NCBI GenBank assembly: GCA_041690535.1
Contig: JAWLHA010000007.1
Span: forward strand, 1 to 64,000
Reading direction: 5' to 3'
Origin: JAWLHA01 sp041690535
GTDB taxonomy: Bacteria; Pseudomonadota; Gammaproteobacteria; Thiohalomonadales; Thiohalomonadaceae
Length of the DNA: 64,000 nt
Shown here: piece after piece, positions 46,270 through 53,619 of the stretch
How positions within the stretch are numbered: the stretch's first letter is position 1
Layout of the letters: the number at the start of each line of letters is the position of its first letter
Position numbers and translations under genes: made by a program
Notes under the pieces: model-generated
Seen by the model: the letters and a program-made list of their open reading frames with translations, nothing else
Databases searched by the model: none
What the model was told of the DNA's origin: nothing

Positions 46270-46297
46270 TGCCCCTCTTCGGAGGGGCTTCCTTCTC
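46270..46297 (+). terminator. Intrinsic terminator
   Basis: GCCCCTCTTCGGAGGGGC hairpin and TTCCTTCT. Confidence 0.85.
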
Positions 46298-46333
46298 ATG
46301 GCCCTACTCTCTTAACCATAAACCCGGTAGGGG

Positions 46334-46393
46334 TTTCACTCTGCCCTGTATGTGCTCCCGAACACAGCACTTGCTGCCACACAGGAGCCAGAA
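46334..46393 (+). promoter_or_regulatory. Cassette leader, covarying arms
   Basis: TTTCAC, TGTATG, GTGCTCCCGAACACAGC, hairpin, ACAGGAGCC. GCTCC pairs with GGAGC: the base after GGAG is C, and its partner is G. Confidence 0.8.
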
Positions 46394-46666
46394 ATGTCCA
46401 GGTACGCCAGAATCCGGAACGTGACCTTCTTCGACGGCACAGTCACTGACAAGCCTCTGCGCCAATGGCTGGATGACCAGTTCGGAGAGGACCACGTCTT
46501 CGTGACCTACGGTTCCCGCGATGAAGCCACCGCCCCGGAAGATAGCCCTACCGTCAAACAGGTCGTTCTTGAGGACGGTCGTTTGCTGCGGGGAAACTGG
46601 GAAACCACCTGGGGCACAACCAACGGAGCGCATCATCTGGTGGTCGAGCGCCCCCCGGCGGCCTAA
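46394..46666 (+). CDS. Hypothetical cassette protein, 90 aa
   Basis: Strand-rich with Asp/Thr loops (RNVTFFDGTVTDKPLRQWL). Unrecognised. Confidence 0.65.
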   Translation: MSRYARIRNVTFFDGTVTDKPLRQWLDDQFGEDHVFVTYGSRDEATAPEDSPTVKQVVLEDGRLLRGNWETTWGTTNGAHHLVVERPPAA

Positions 46667-46693
46667 TGGCTGCACGGGACGTTCCAATTTCCA

Positions 46694-46720
46694 TGAGCCT
46701 CTCTTGCGAGAGGCTCTGGC
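46694..46720 (+). terminator. Intrinsic terminator
   Basis: GAGCCTCTCTTGCGAGAGGCTC hairpin, weak T tract. Confidence 0.7.
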
Positions 46721-46736
46721 CTTACTCTTCCCTCCT

Positions 46737-46798
46737 TTCACCCTCCTCGGTATGCCCTCCTGAACCCCGGCATTTGGCCGGCTGACAGGAGAACTCAG
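46737..46798 (+). promoter_or_regulatory. Cassette leader
   Basis: TTTCAC, GGTATG, CCCTCCTGAACCCCGGC, hairpin, TGACAGGAGAAC. CTCCTG pairs with CAGGAG. Confidence 0.85.
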
Positions 46799-47083
46799 AT
46801 GCCCAATTCCGCCCCCCAGATCGACGATGCGGCAAAAGCGCTTTCGGATCTGTGCGCCACCGCAGGCCCCTTGGCCATTGCCGAGGCCCTGACCAAGGCG
46901 GGGATCGACTCGTTCCTGCAAGGCCACAACGCGGTGGATGAGCTGATCACCCGTCTCGAAGCGGTCCTTCATCTCTTCGAATGGGAAGAGTCCGCCAGCC
47001 CTGAGGAGCGGGCTTACGACAACGCCCGCGCCAGTATCGACAAATGGCGCGGTGTCTTTCCGGCGCTGCCAGCGACGGCATAA
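46799..47083 (+). CDS. Helical hypothetical cassette protein, 94 aa
   Basis: Alanine-rich helical protein (DDAAKALSDLCATAGPLAIA; VDELITRLEAVLHLFEWEE). Unrecognised. Confidence 0.65.
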   Translation: MPNSAPQIDDAAKALSDLCATAGPLAIAEALTKAGIDSFLQGHNAVDELITRLEAVLHLFEWEESASPEERAYDNARASIDKWRGVFPALPATA

Positions 47084-47091
47084 CCCTTCAC

Positions 47092-47119
47092 CAGCCCCTC
47101 TTCGGAGGGGCTATCTCTT
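47092..47119 (+). terminator. Intrinsic terminator
   Basis: GCCCCTCTTCGGAGGGGC hairpin with TATCTCTTT. Confidence 0.9.
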
Positions 47120-47180
47120 TCACCCCTCCCGGTAGGTCCCCTCGAACCCCGGCGCGTTGCCGGTCACCAAGGAGATCCAC
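47118..47180 (+). promoter_or_regulatory. Cassette leader
   Basis: TTTCAC, GGTAGG, TCCCCTCGAACCCCGGC, hairpin, ACCAAGGAGAT. Confidence 0.75.
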
Positions 47181-47492
47181 ATGAAACCGTTCGCCCTTGT
47201 CGTGTCCATCGAAGCCAACTCGTTTGAGGAAGCGGAGGCCGTCCGCGAAGAGATCGCCGGAGCTGTCGGAGACGGCCGCGAGAGCGGACTGTTCGACGAT
47301 ACCTCTGTCACCCTTGGCGATCTGGAATCGGTCGATATCGAAACCGTTCTGGAGAACTACCGCAAGCTGCATGACGGTCTCTCCGACATGATCGAAGAGG
47401 GCCGCCTCACTGAGGCGGGCATTCCAGACGATTACCAATGGTTGGTCGAGAAATTGGCCGAACTGGCAGTTAAGGATGCCACCCGATCTTGA
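47181..47492 (+). CDS. Acidic helical cassette protein, 103 aa
   Basis: Strand (FALVVSIEANSF) followed by acidic helices (ETVLENYRKLHDGLSDMIEE). Unrecognised. Confidence 0.65.
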   Translation: MKPFALVVSIEANSFEEAEAVREEIAGAVGDGRESGLFDDTSVTLGDLESVDIETVLENYRKLHDGLSDMIEEGRLTEAGIPDDYQWLVEKLAELAVKDATRS

Positions 47493-47519
47493 GCATTGGC
47501 TCGCACCGCCCACTTCACC

Positions 47520-47547
47520 AGCCCCTCTTCGGAGGGGCTATCTCTTT
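47520..47547 (+). terminator. Intrinsic terminator
   Basis: GCCCCTCTTCGGAGGGGC hairpin with TATCTCTTT. Confidence 0.9.
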
Positions 47548-47565
47548 CACCCCTCCCTCCCCCTT

Positions 47566-47629
47566 TTTCACTGCCCTCGGTATGCCCTCTTGAACCCCGG
47601 CAGTCTGCCGGACCACGAGGAGAACCAAG
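47566..47629 (+). promoter_or_regulatory. Cassette leader
   Basis: TTTCAC, GGTATG, CCCTCTTGAACCCCGGC, hairpin, CCACGAGGAGAAC. Confidence 0.8.
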
Positions 47630-48565
47630 ATGAGCAAGGAAACCACCGAGCAGCGTGTGGACAAGCAGCAGCAAATCGTCGAGCGCATCGTTCAGGCACT
47701 CGAACAAGGGCAGGCCACCGGGAAGTGGACCGCTCCCTGGCGCAAGTTGGGCCTGGGCCGTCCGGTGAACGTACAGACGGGCGAGCAGTATCATGGCGGC
47801 AACGCCTTGGTGCTGTCCTTCTCCGACTACTCCAGCCCCTACTGGGGTACGTTCAACCAGTGGAAGGCCGTCGGCTCGTTCCCGCGCAAGGGGGAGAAAG
47901 CAGGCTCCTACATCTTCCGCCCGAACTACAAGAAGGTGGAAGTGCCGGTGCCGGACGACGCCACGGGGGAGAATATCGTGGTCAAAGACGGTCGCAAGGT
48001 GAAGAAGGTGCAGAAGCTGACCTACTGGTCAGCCTACGCGGTCTTCAACGCCGAGCAGGTCCATGGGGATTGGCAGGCGCCAACTGTGGAAGAGACCCGT
48101 CTTGTGACGCCCGATGAGCAGGTGGAGGCGTTCCTCGCCCGGACCGGGGCGCGGGTGGAGCATGGCGGGGACCGGGCCTTCTATCGCCCGTCAACCGACC
48201 ACATCCAGATGCCCGAGCGGCATCAATTTGTGAGCGATGCGGCCTATTATGCCGTGCTGTTGCACGAACTGACCCACTGGACCGGCCCGGAGAACCGTTG
48301 TAACCGCCAGTTCGGCAAACGCTTCGGGGACGAAGCCTATGCCATGGAAGAGCTGGTGGCGGAGCTTGGTGCGGCCTTTCTCGGTTCGGACCTGGGGATC
48401 TACGCCCCGGAGTCCCGCCAGGACCACATCGAGTACCTCGGCAACTGGATCAGCCAACTGCGGGCCAATCCCTCCGTGCTCTGGACCGTGGCTGCCGCCT
48501 CGGAAAAGGCAGTGACCTTCCTGCACGACCTCCAGATGGAGGAGCGCATGAAAGACGCCGCCTGA
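47630..48565 (+). CDS. ardC: ArdC-like antirestriction protein
   Basis: 311 residues. N-terminal ArdC domain (WTAPWRKLGLGRPVNVQTG, YHGGNALVLSF, WGTFNQWKAVG, RKGEKAGSYIF), known to bind single-stranded DNA, and a C-terminal zincin-like domain with HELTHWTG near residue 210, EELVAELGAAFL supplying the third ligand. ArdC proteins protect incoming single-stranded DNA on conjugative plasmids. Full-length for the family. Carried as a standard cassette with leader and terminator. Confidence 0.95.
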   Translation: MSKETTEQRVDKQQQIVERIVQALEQGQATGKWTAPWRKLGLGRPVNVQTGEQYHGGNALVLSFSDYSSPYWGTFNQWKAVGSFPRKGEKAGSYIFRPNYKKVEVPVPDDATGENIVVKDGRKVKKVQKLTYWSAYAVFNAEQVHGDWQAPTVEETRLVTPDEQVEAFLARTGARVEHGGDRAFYRPSTDHIQMPERHQFVSDAAYYAVLLHELTHWTGPENRCNRQFGKRFGDEAYAMEELVAELGAAFLGSDLGIYAPESRQDHIEYLGNWISQLRANPSVLWTVAAASEKAVTFLHDLQMEERMKDAA

Positions 48566-48571
48566 TCATTC

Positions 48572-48600
48572 CAGCCCCTCCTCGTGAGGGGCTTTCTATT
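48572..48600 (+). terminator. Intrinsic terminator
   Basis: AGCCCCTCCTCGTGAGGGGCT hairpin with TTCTATT. Confidence 0.9.
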
Positions 48601-48605
48601 CCGAC

Positions 48606-49187
48606 CTATCTCAATCCGTGAGAGCCGCCGTCCTTGCCATTGAGGGCGGTGCACGGCTTCGGCTGGCCGGTCTCATCAAGGAGCGGCAACAGCACCTTCG
48701 AAAACGTGGCCGGTTTGTAGCCCGCCGACTTCGACACAAGAAGGTGTTTTTGGCCGCCGACACACCTCGAAGCAACGCTATCTGCTATCAGAGAGAGCAT
48801 CTTCCCTTCCTCCCCCTGGTTGCAGGGGATGGGCCGACCCTTTTGGTCAAGAGCAAGAGCCGGCAGGGCACCACGTAGGTCCGGCACCACCACCTCCCAC
48901 CCATCCAGGCAGAAGGGCGCCACGTCGAGCGGTGGGCTTTGCTCGGAATGGATCGCTGCCTTGACCTGATCACGCAACCCCAGCTCCTTTTCGGCCGCTC
49001 CTGCTTGTCTTGGCATGAGCGTGTTGGCCGCGACGTTTTCCAGCTCCACCCTGCTCATTGAGGCCGTAGGCATGGACTTCGCGGCTTGCACGTCATAGAT
49101 GGCGTTCCCGACCAGAACCGTTCCGAACACCAGCGCCCCTGCGATCACAGCCATGGTAAACGTCTTGTTGAGCCTGTTAATAGACAT
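48606..49187 (-). CDS. Secreted or membrane-anchored protein, 193 aa
   Basis: Positively charged start and a hydrophobic segment (residues 11-30, MAVIAGALVFGTVLVGNAIY) form a signal anchor or signal peptide. The remaining ~155 residues are periplasmic with cysteines in APFCLDGW, IPCNQGEE, ASRCVGGQ and PKPCTALN, possibly two disulfides. Third gene of an operon with 49197 and 49357. Unrecognised. Confidence 0.7.
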   Translation of the reverse strand: MSINRLNKTFTMAVIAGALVFGTVLVGNAIYDVQAAKSMPTASMSRVELENVAANTLMPRQAGAAEKELGLRDQVKAAIHSEQSPPLDVAPFCLDGWEVVVPDLRGALPALALDQKGRPIPCNQGEEGKMLSLIADSVASRCVGGQKHLLVSKSAGYKPATFSKVLLPLLDETGQPKPCTALNGKDGGSHGLR

Positions 49188-49196
49188 CGCTGGCCT

Positions 49197-49352
49197 CTAT
49201 TTGGGCGCGTGAGTAGTTGGGAAGATGCTCGCTTTGGCGCGCTCGTCAAAGGTGATCTTTTCGGGGTGTGGCAACAGTAGCGTCAGCACGAGCAGCGTCA
49301 GGCCGGTGACACCGAAGAGCACCGGGGGAATCCATCGCGTTTGCTTTTTCAT
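49197..49352 (-). CDS. Single-pass membrane peptide, 51 aa
   Basis: MKKQTRW start, one helix (PPVLFGVTGLTLLVLTLLL) and a short polar tail. It starts 4 bases after the 637-residue gene ends. AAGG precedes the ATG. Probably links the large cytoplasmic protein with the secreted protein at 48606 (inference). Confidence 0.65.
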   Translation of the reverse strand: MKKQTRWIPPVLFGVTGLTLLVLTLLLPHPEKITFDERAKASIFPTTHAPK

Positions 49353-49356
49353 GGCC

Positions 49357-51270
49357 TTATCCCCGATTGGTGCTGGTCGGCAGGTGGGGGCCGCAGTAGC
49401 CGATGGCCACCCGCCCCTTCTCTGCATCCCAGTGGAAGTGAACGCGGATGGTCTTCTCCAGACTGTTGACTACGCCGACCCCCAGGTGGGCGTACATCGC
49501 GACCTCCTTGTCCTCATAGCGGAAGGTCCGCAGCCGACGCAGTTCCGGGGAGTTCTGCACCAGGGTCGATTCACGGGCATGGTAGGCATTGCCAAAGCAG
49601 TGCCGGGCCTGGGCGTCGGGCTTGCCCGAGCGCAGCATGTCCACATATTCGCCCCCGAGCTTCACCAGAAGCTCCAGGAGCCGTTCCGAGTTCTGGAAGC
49701 TGGCCGATTCACGGGCGGAGGCGAAGGCGCTGTCTAGCACCACCAGGCGCTCCTCCCCGTGCAACTGGGCCACCAGGGTCAGCACCTCTTCCGGGGTTAG
49801 CCCTTTGCGCAGGATGGCCCGGACCGCCAGCTCGGCACCGTTCAGCCGTTCCAACGATACCCGTGCGCTGGAAAGCTGCTCCACCTGAGCGCGCAGTCGG
49901 TGACACTCCTCCTCTCGACGCTGGAGTTCCTCGCTGACGTGTTCCAGGTCGCTCAGCAGGCTTTCTGTCTCCGCCGTGACGGCAACGGTGGACGACTCTG
50001 GAGCCGTCGTCGGCGCTGTCTCGCTTTCCGGGACTGCCTCCGCTAGCGGGACGAACCTCGCAAACTTCGGCGGCTCGGGCAAACGGATGGTGAAGTGTTT
50101 GGTGACCGCGCCGCGTTCCAGCTCGATCTTCTTGGCCACCAAGGCAATCTCCGAGGCGTTCTTGACCGGGTCGGCCGCCAAGGCTTGCGTCCTCGCCACC
50201 GCCTCCGAAAGCGACCGCACCTTCTGTTGGGCCGCCATGAACTCCTCCCTGATCCGCTCCTCCAGTGGCCAGGTGGCCCGGTACAGCGTGATCACCTCGT
50301 CCAAGGAGGCGGCCCGCTCCTGAAGCTCTTCCCACCGGTCGAGCCCTGCCAGGGTGATGGAGTCAACACCCGCTGGCTTGAGCCGCTTGCCCAGTTCTTC
50401 TGCTCGTTGCCGCACGCCGCTGAACCAGCCAGCCAAGCGCTCCCCGTACTCTTGAGCCGCGCCTTCGGCATGTTCTTCGATCACGGCGGCGCACTCGCGA
50501 ACCGCTGGAATGCTGCACAGCGCACCTTGCTCGCACTCCTCCAAATCCGCTTTGAGGCGGGCGATTGCCAGTTCAATCTGTCCCACCGGAGGGATATCGC
50601 CGTCACGCGGGATGAAGTTATCGGGAGGGGCCGTGTACTCACCGCCCGGCCACTTGAGGGGGGCATAACGCTCCACCAATGCCGGCTCTACGACCATGGC
50701 CTTGTCGAGCATCACCCGCGAGGTCAGCAGGTCGGCGAGCCCCAGCAGACCGATTTCGGTTCGAACCTGCTCCTCAGGGCTCAATTCCGCCCACCGTTCG
50801 ACCGCATCGAACAGAGGAAAGGCCGCCATGACCCAGGAGCGCATCGTCGCAGGCATGTGCCTGACCGCCTCCTCCACCTGAAACCAGCAACTAAAACGCC
50901 GCCGCAGGGCCGAGCCGTTGTACTCGTCCTTGCCTGCATTAGGGACGGCATAGCGGAGCATGGCGAGCGACAGCGGCAGATGCGGACGCATCTTCGCCCC
51001 TTCAAACAGTTGCCCAATCCGGTTCCCGGCCATGCCAAAGAGTACCCACAACCGTTCGGCCGGGTTGGTCGAGCGCATTTTCTGGGTCTTGAGCGGCCTG
51101 ATCCGACCGATGGTGTTTTCGTAGTCTTTGAACGTTGTGCCCAAGATTTGGCGAAGGGTCTTGAACGTCTCGGGGCAGGGCGTCGCAAGCGAGGCAGGCC
51201 AGCCATCCGGAATCCTCAGCCATTCGGAAATTTGATCATCAGTGACGCGCATAGCGCTTGTTCCAGCCAT
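49357..51270 (-). CDS. Large helical protein with C-terminal conserved module, 637 aa
   Basis: Predominantly helical and charged; residues about 330-400 and 440-480 are coiled-coil-like (ELQRREEECHRLRAQVEQL). The final ~60 residues form a distinct strand-rich module (YEDKEVAMYAHLGVGVVN, IRVHFHWDAEKGRVAIGYCG) with several His. No P-loop or nuclease motif seen. First gene of a three-gene operon with a membrane peptide and a secreted protein, a layout that could be a defence, stress or envelope system. Not recognised. Confidence 0.7.
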   Translation of the reverse strand: MAGTSAMRVTDDQISEWLRIPDGWPASLATPCPETFKTLRQILGTTFKDYENTIGRIRPLKTQKMRSTNPAERLWVLFGMAGNRIGQLFEGAKMRPHLPLSLAMLRYAVPNAGKDEYNGSALRRRFSCWFQVEEAVRHMPATMRSWVMAAFPLFDAVERWAELSPEEQVRTEIGLLGLADLLTSRVMLDKAMVVEPALVERYAPLKWPGGEYTAPPDNFIPRDGDIPPVGQIELAIARLKADLEECEQGALCSIPAVRECAAVIEEHAEGAAQEYGERLAGWFSGVRQRAEELGKRLKPAGVDSITLAGLDRWEELQERAASLDEVITLYRATWPLEERIREEFMAAQQKVRSLSEAVARTQALAADPVKNASEIALVAKKIELERGAVTKHFTIRLPEPPKFARFVPLAEAVPESETAPTTAPESSTVAVTAETESLLSDLEHVSEELQRREEECHRLRAQVEQLSSARVSLERLNGAELAVRAILRKGLTPEEVLTLVAQLHGEERLVVLDSAFASARESASFQNSERLLELLVKLGGEYVDMLRSGKPDAQARHCFGNAYHARESTLVQNSPELRRLRTFRYEDKEVAMYAHLGVGVVNSLEKTIRVHFHWDAEKGRVAIGYCGPHLPTSTNRG

Positions 51271-51283
51271 CTCGAAACCTCGT

Positions 51284-51305
51284 AAAACTTGTTTGTCGCT
51301 CTATT
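51284..51305 (+). promoter_or_regulatory. AAAACTTGTTTG box
   Basis: AAAACTTGTTTGTCGC before a TCTATT hexamer, between the divergent units at 51270 (-) and 51408 (+). Which gene it serves is unclear; orientation suggests the plus strand. Confidence 0.5.
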
Positions 51306-51343
51306 CTACACACAAGCACACCAAAGAACAGACTTGACAGCGC

Positions 51344-51407
51344 GTTCACTGCTCTGGGTATATCCAAGAGAACCCCGGCGCGGTGCCGGACGCATTGAGA
51401 GAGAGCT
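51344..51407 (+). promoter_or_regulatory. Cassette leader
   Basis: GTTCAC, GGTATA, TCCAAGAGAACCCCGGC, hairpin, TTGAGAGAG. The outer arms pair poorly. Confidence 0.65.
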
Positions 51408-51635
51408 ATGACGCAGAAGCAAATCGAATGGCTGGCCTCGCTCTCCGGCCTCTGCGGGTCGGGGCTGGTGGCTGCCAATCTCCCCATCTCCGGGTGGGGG
51501 TTCGTGGTGTTTCTGATCTCCAACGCCTTCTGGATCGCCTTTGCCGTCCGGGGAAAGCATTGGGGGTTGCTTACCATGCAAGCTGGTTTTACCGTCACAA
51601 GCACCCTGGGGGTGTTCCGGTGGCTACTGGTCTGA
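51408..51635 (+). CDS. Small membrane protein, 75 aa, possibly PnuC-related
   Basis: Three hydrophobic helices (residues ~8-25, 29-46 and 50-73). The end (HWGLLTMQAGFTVTSTLGVFRW) resembles the last part of PnuC-type nicotinamide riboside transporters and their short homologues, but this is a weak impression. If correct it would fit the NAD-salvage theme. Confidence 0.55.
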   Translation: MTQKQIEWLASLSGLCGSGLVAANLPISGWGFVVFLISNAFWIAFAVRGKHWGLLTMQAGFTVTSTLGVFRWLLV

Positions 51636-51640
51636 TTCCA

Positions 51641-51671
51641 TGCCCCTCATCAGGAGGGGCTTTTACGTTTT
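51641..51671 (+). terminator. Intrinsic terminator
   Basis: GCCCCTCATCAGGAGGGGC hairpin followed by TTTTACGTTTT. Confidence 0.85.
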
Positions 51672-51911
51672 GGGGGACAGATGGGCGGTGGTGTGCGGAT
51701 AACCGAAGAGCCGACTATCGACCTGTACGGGACGGTCTACCTTCTCAGGCTCCTCCCTCTGCATAGGGGATTGAAGGCGCGAAGCCATGAAGAACGTTTG
51801 GCGGCTGAGCGTCAGTGGCAGTTTCCCTTGGTGTCGGTGCGTTGGTACGGATGCGTCCGCCGCTTGCGGGTCGAACCCCAACCGATCAAAGGCGAAATGG
51901 AGAATTGCCTC
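51672..51911. other. Region without a supported gene
   Basis: Open frames exist on both strands (for example 51681-51920 plus) but none has a good ribosome site or coding pattern. A GTCGAACCCCAAC...AAAGG fragment at 51870-51894 looks like a leader remnant. Confidence 0.5.
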
Positions 51912-51940
51912 TTGTCGTAAAACTTGTTTGCAGGTATGTT
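51912..51940 (+). promoter_or_regulatory. Promoter with AAAACTTGTTTG box
   Basis: -35 TTGTCG, 17-base spacer containing AAAACTTGTTTG, -10 TATGTT (51935-51940). Drives the HU gene and perhaps the following operon. Confidence 0.7.
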
Positions 51941-51982
51941 CACATACGTAAAATCAAGCTGAACCCACAAAGGAGTCATCAC

Positions 51983-52255
51983 ATGAACAAGGCCGACATG
52001 ATCGCCCGGATTGCCGAGGAGAACCAAATCAGCAAGGCGGCTGCTAGTCGCGTTCTGGAGAACTTCTCCGCAATGTTGGCTGACGATCTCAAGGAGAACG
52101 GCGAAACCACGCTCCCCGGTATCGGGCGGTTTCTCATCACGGAGCGCTCGGCGCGCACCGGCCGCAACCCCCTGACCGGCGATCCGGTAGAGATCGCAGC
52201 GAGCAAAGGCGTGAAATTCCGGGCGGCCAAGGCCCTCAAGGATGCCCTGAACTGA
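51983..52255 (+). CDS. HU/IHF-family DNA-binding protein
   Basis: 90 residues, the usual length. MNKADMIARIAEENQISKAAA...GETTLPGIGRFLITERSARTGRNPLTG with the Arg-rich beta arm and PxxG turn is the HU family signature. AAAGGAG before ATG. It bends DNA and may assist site-specific recombination or element transcription. A second HU is at 54919. Confidence 0.95.
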   Translation: MNKADMIARIAEENQISKAAASRVLENFSAMLADDLKENGETTLPGIGRFLITERSARTGRNPLTGDPVEIAASKGVKFRAAKALKDALN

Positions 52256-52320
52256 ACTCTCCCCGCAGGGGAGGTCCTATCCCTCCCCTGCCCCATCATC
52301 AAGCCGATAAGGACTGAATC

Positions 52321-52512
52321 GTGATCGACGTTAAAGCAGAACTCGATTCACTGACCGCCACCGGGATGCCCAGGAATATTGCCTGTGCTCACGTCCGCGA
52401 GTTGGTTGAACGCTCAAAAGCCGTCTCAGACAAGAATACGCGCCAGCAGGCGATACGGGACATCGCAATAGGTCGTCTGACCGGTGGTTCAGGTTTGCGC
52501 GTAGAGAAGTGA
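52321..52512 (+). CDS. Hypothetical protein, 63 aa (GTG start)
   Basis: Helical small protein (AELDSLTATGMPRNIACAHV). AAGG precedes the GTG by 8 bases. Its stop overlaps the GTG start of the next gene (GTGA), indicating coupling. Confidence 0.6.
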   Translation: MIDVKAELDSLTATGMPRNIACAHVRELVERSKAVSDKNTRQQAIRDIAIGRLTGGSGLRVEK

Positions 52513-52985
52513 GGAAAACAGAAAAGGTGGTGTTTTTGGACCTGGAAGAGACGGTGATCGAATCGTTTGGCGAACCGTTTCTTATCCGGGTCCAGGCCGT
52601 GCGACGCTTTCTTGCGGCGGAGGCCCCTTCACGCATCGGCATCTTCTCAGCGGCCCTCGGCGCCGAGGACAAGCCCTATCTCTTTCGCACTATCCTCCCG
52701 ACGCTAGAGCGGGGCTTGGGGATTGTCGTCGATGAGGCGTTGATCCCCACCGTTCCCGAGGTCTGCCGGGCCATCGAGCGTAAGCGGGGGCTGGGGCGCA
52801 ACACGGTCAGCGAGCCGGATTTCTTTGACTTCTTCAATAAAGACCTCGGGTTCCTTACCTTCGTCCGCGACCACGCCGCGCTCAGTGGTTGCGAGTGCGT
52901 TTTGCTTGACGACCTCGTGGAAGACATCGAGATCACCCTGCCGGACCGGAAGGTGCGGTTGGTCAATGTCGCCAGCCTCTCGTGA
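52509..52985 (+). CDS. HAD-like phosphatase-fold protein
   Basis: 158 residues. FLDLEETVIE at the N-terminus parallels the DxDxT nucleophile motif of HAD phosphatases but with Glu in place of the second Asp, then IFSAAL with Ser of motif II, and LLDDLVEDIE as motif IV. Catalysis may be altered. GTG start overlapping the preceding stop. Function unknown. Confidence 0.65.
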   Translation: MRKTEKVVFLDLEETVIESFGEPFLIRVQAVRRFLAAEAPSRIGIFSAALGAEDKPYLFRTILPTLERGLGIVVDEALIPTVPEVCRAIERKRGLGRNTVSEPDFFDFFNKDLGFLTFVRDHAALSGCECVLLDDLVEDIEITLPDRKVRLVNVASLS

Positions 52986-53016
52986 TGGGTGCCACAGGGC
53001 CGGAACAACCAACTGA

Positions 53017-53415
53017 ATGACCAAGCAAGAAACGACCCTTCTATTGCGAGATTTGACCCCGCAAGAGCGTGAGACCCTTAGGGTCGGTGCGCCCTTGAGC
53101 ACCCACTTCCCGATTGCGATGGCGGACGGATTCATCTATCGACAAATCGTCTGCATGTGCCGTGGATGCGGTAACCCGATCCCCGAGTCGCGTGTTGTTG
53201 CGCGGGTCACGTGGGAAGCGGGCCGCACGGCGGCGCTCGATGCCGTTGGGGTGTGCCCCCGGTGTCGGTTTGGAACCACGTTTGCGTGGCGGCTCCTTCC
53301 CGCCGGCCGCGTCGAAACGCTACGAGAAGGCCAATGGCAATCTACGACCGCATCCTCATCCCGCCCGAAGACCTGGCTGGTCCGACTAATCGAGAGGTTT
53401 TTCGGCCAATGGTAA
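53017..53415 (+). CDS. Zinc-ribbon protein, 132 aa
   Basis: CRGC near residues 49-52 and CPRC near residues 79-82 form a four-Cys zinc site. The N-terminal part is unremarkable and the C-terminal is basic (WLVRLIERFFGQW). The stop overlaps the next start as ATGGTAA. Unrecognised. Confidence 0.65.
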   Translation: MTKQETTLLLRDLTPQERETLRVGAPLSTHFPIAMADGFIYRQIVCMCRGCGNPIPESRVVARVTWEAGRTAALDAVGVCPRCRFGTTFAWRLLPAGRVETLREGQWQSTTASSSRPKTWLVRLIERFFGQW

Positions 53416-53618
53416 AAGCTCTGGTGTGCTACGAAATCTCCCTCGATGACGGTACGACCGCCATCTCTCACGCCTACGTGGATCTGGAGGCGTTTGATAG
53501 CCCGTCCCTGCAAGCGTTGGGGGGTCGCCTGCTCTCCCGAATGATGGCCCGACTTAACCACCCCCAGTCGGTTTCGGGTGCGTGCGTTTTCCACTCTGTT
53601 ACTCGCCTGGAGGGTTGA
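53409..53618 (+). CDS. Hypothetical protein, 69 aa
   Basis: Start ATG 53409 overlaps the preceding stop; an in-frame ATG at 53334 would give 94 residues with a longer overlap. Strand then helix pattern (LVCYEISLDDGTTAISHAYV). Unrecognised. Confidence 0.55.
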   Translation: MVKALVCYEISLDDGTTAISHAYVDLEAFDSPSLQALGGRLLSRMMARLNHPQSVSGACVFHSVTRLEG

Positions 53619-53619
53619 T

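Noticed and set aside
1469..48600. The repeated GCCCCTCTTCGGAGGGGC as REP-like mobile repeats
   Set aside because: Each lies within a few bases of a stop codon with a T tract on the coding side and sequence variants keep the hairpin; terminators explain them.
1..51407. Integron-style gene cassettes with the leader as attC
   Set aside because: No R'/R'' core sites (GTTRRRY/RYYYAAC), the repeat lies before the gene instead of after, and no IntI-type integrase is seen.
51681..51920. 79-residue open frame downstream of the small membrane protein
   Set aside because: No Shine-Dalgarno, no leader and no coding bias; it extends into the promoter of the HU gene.
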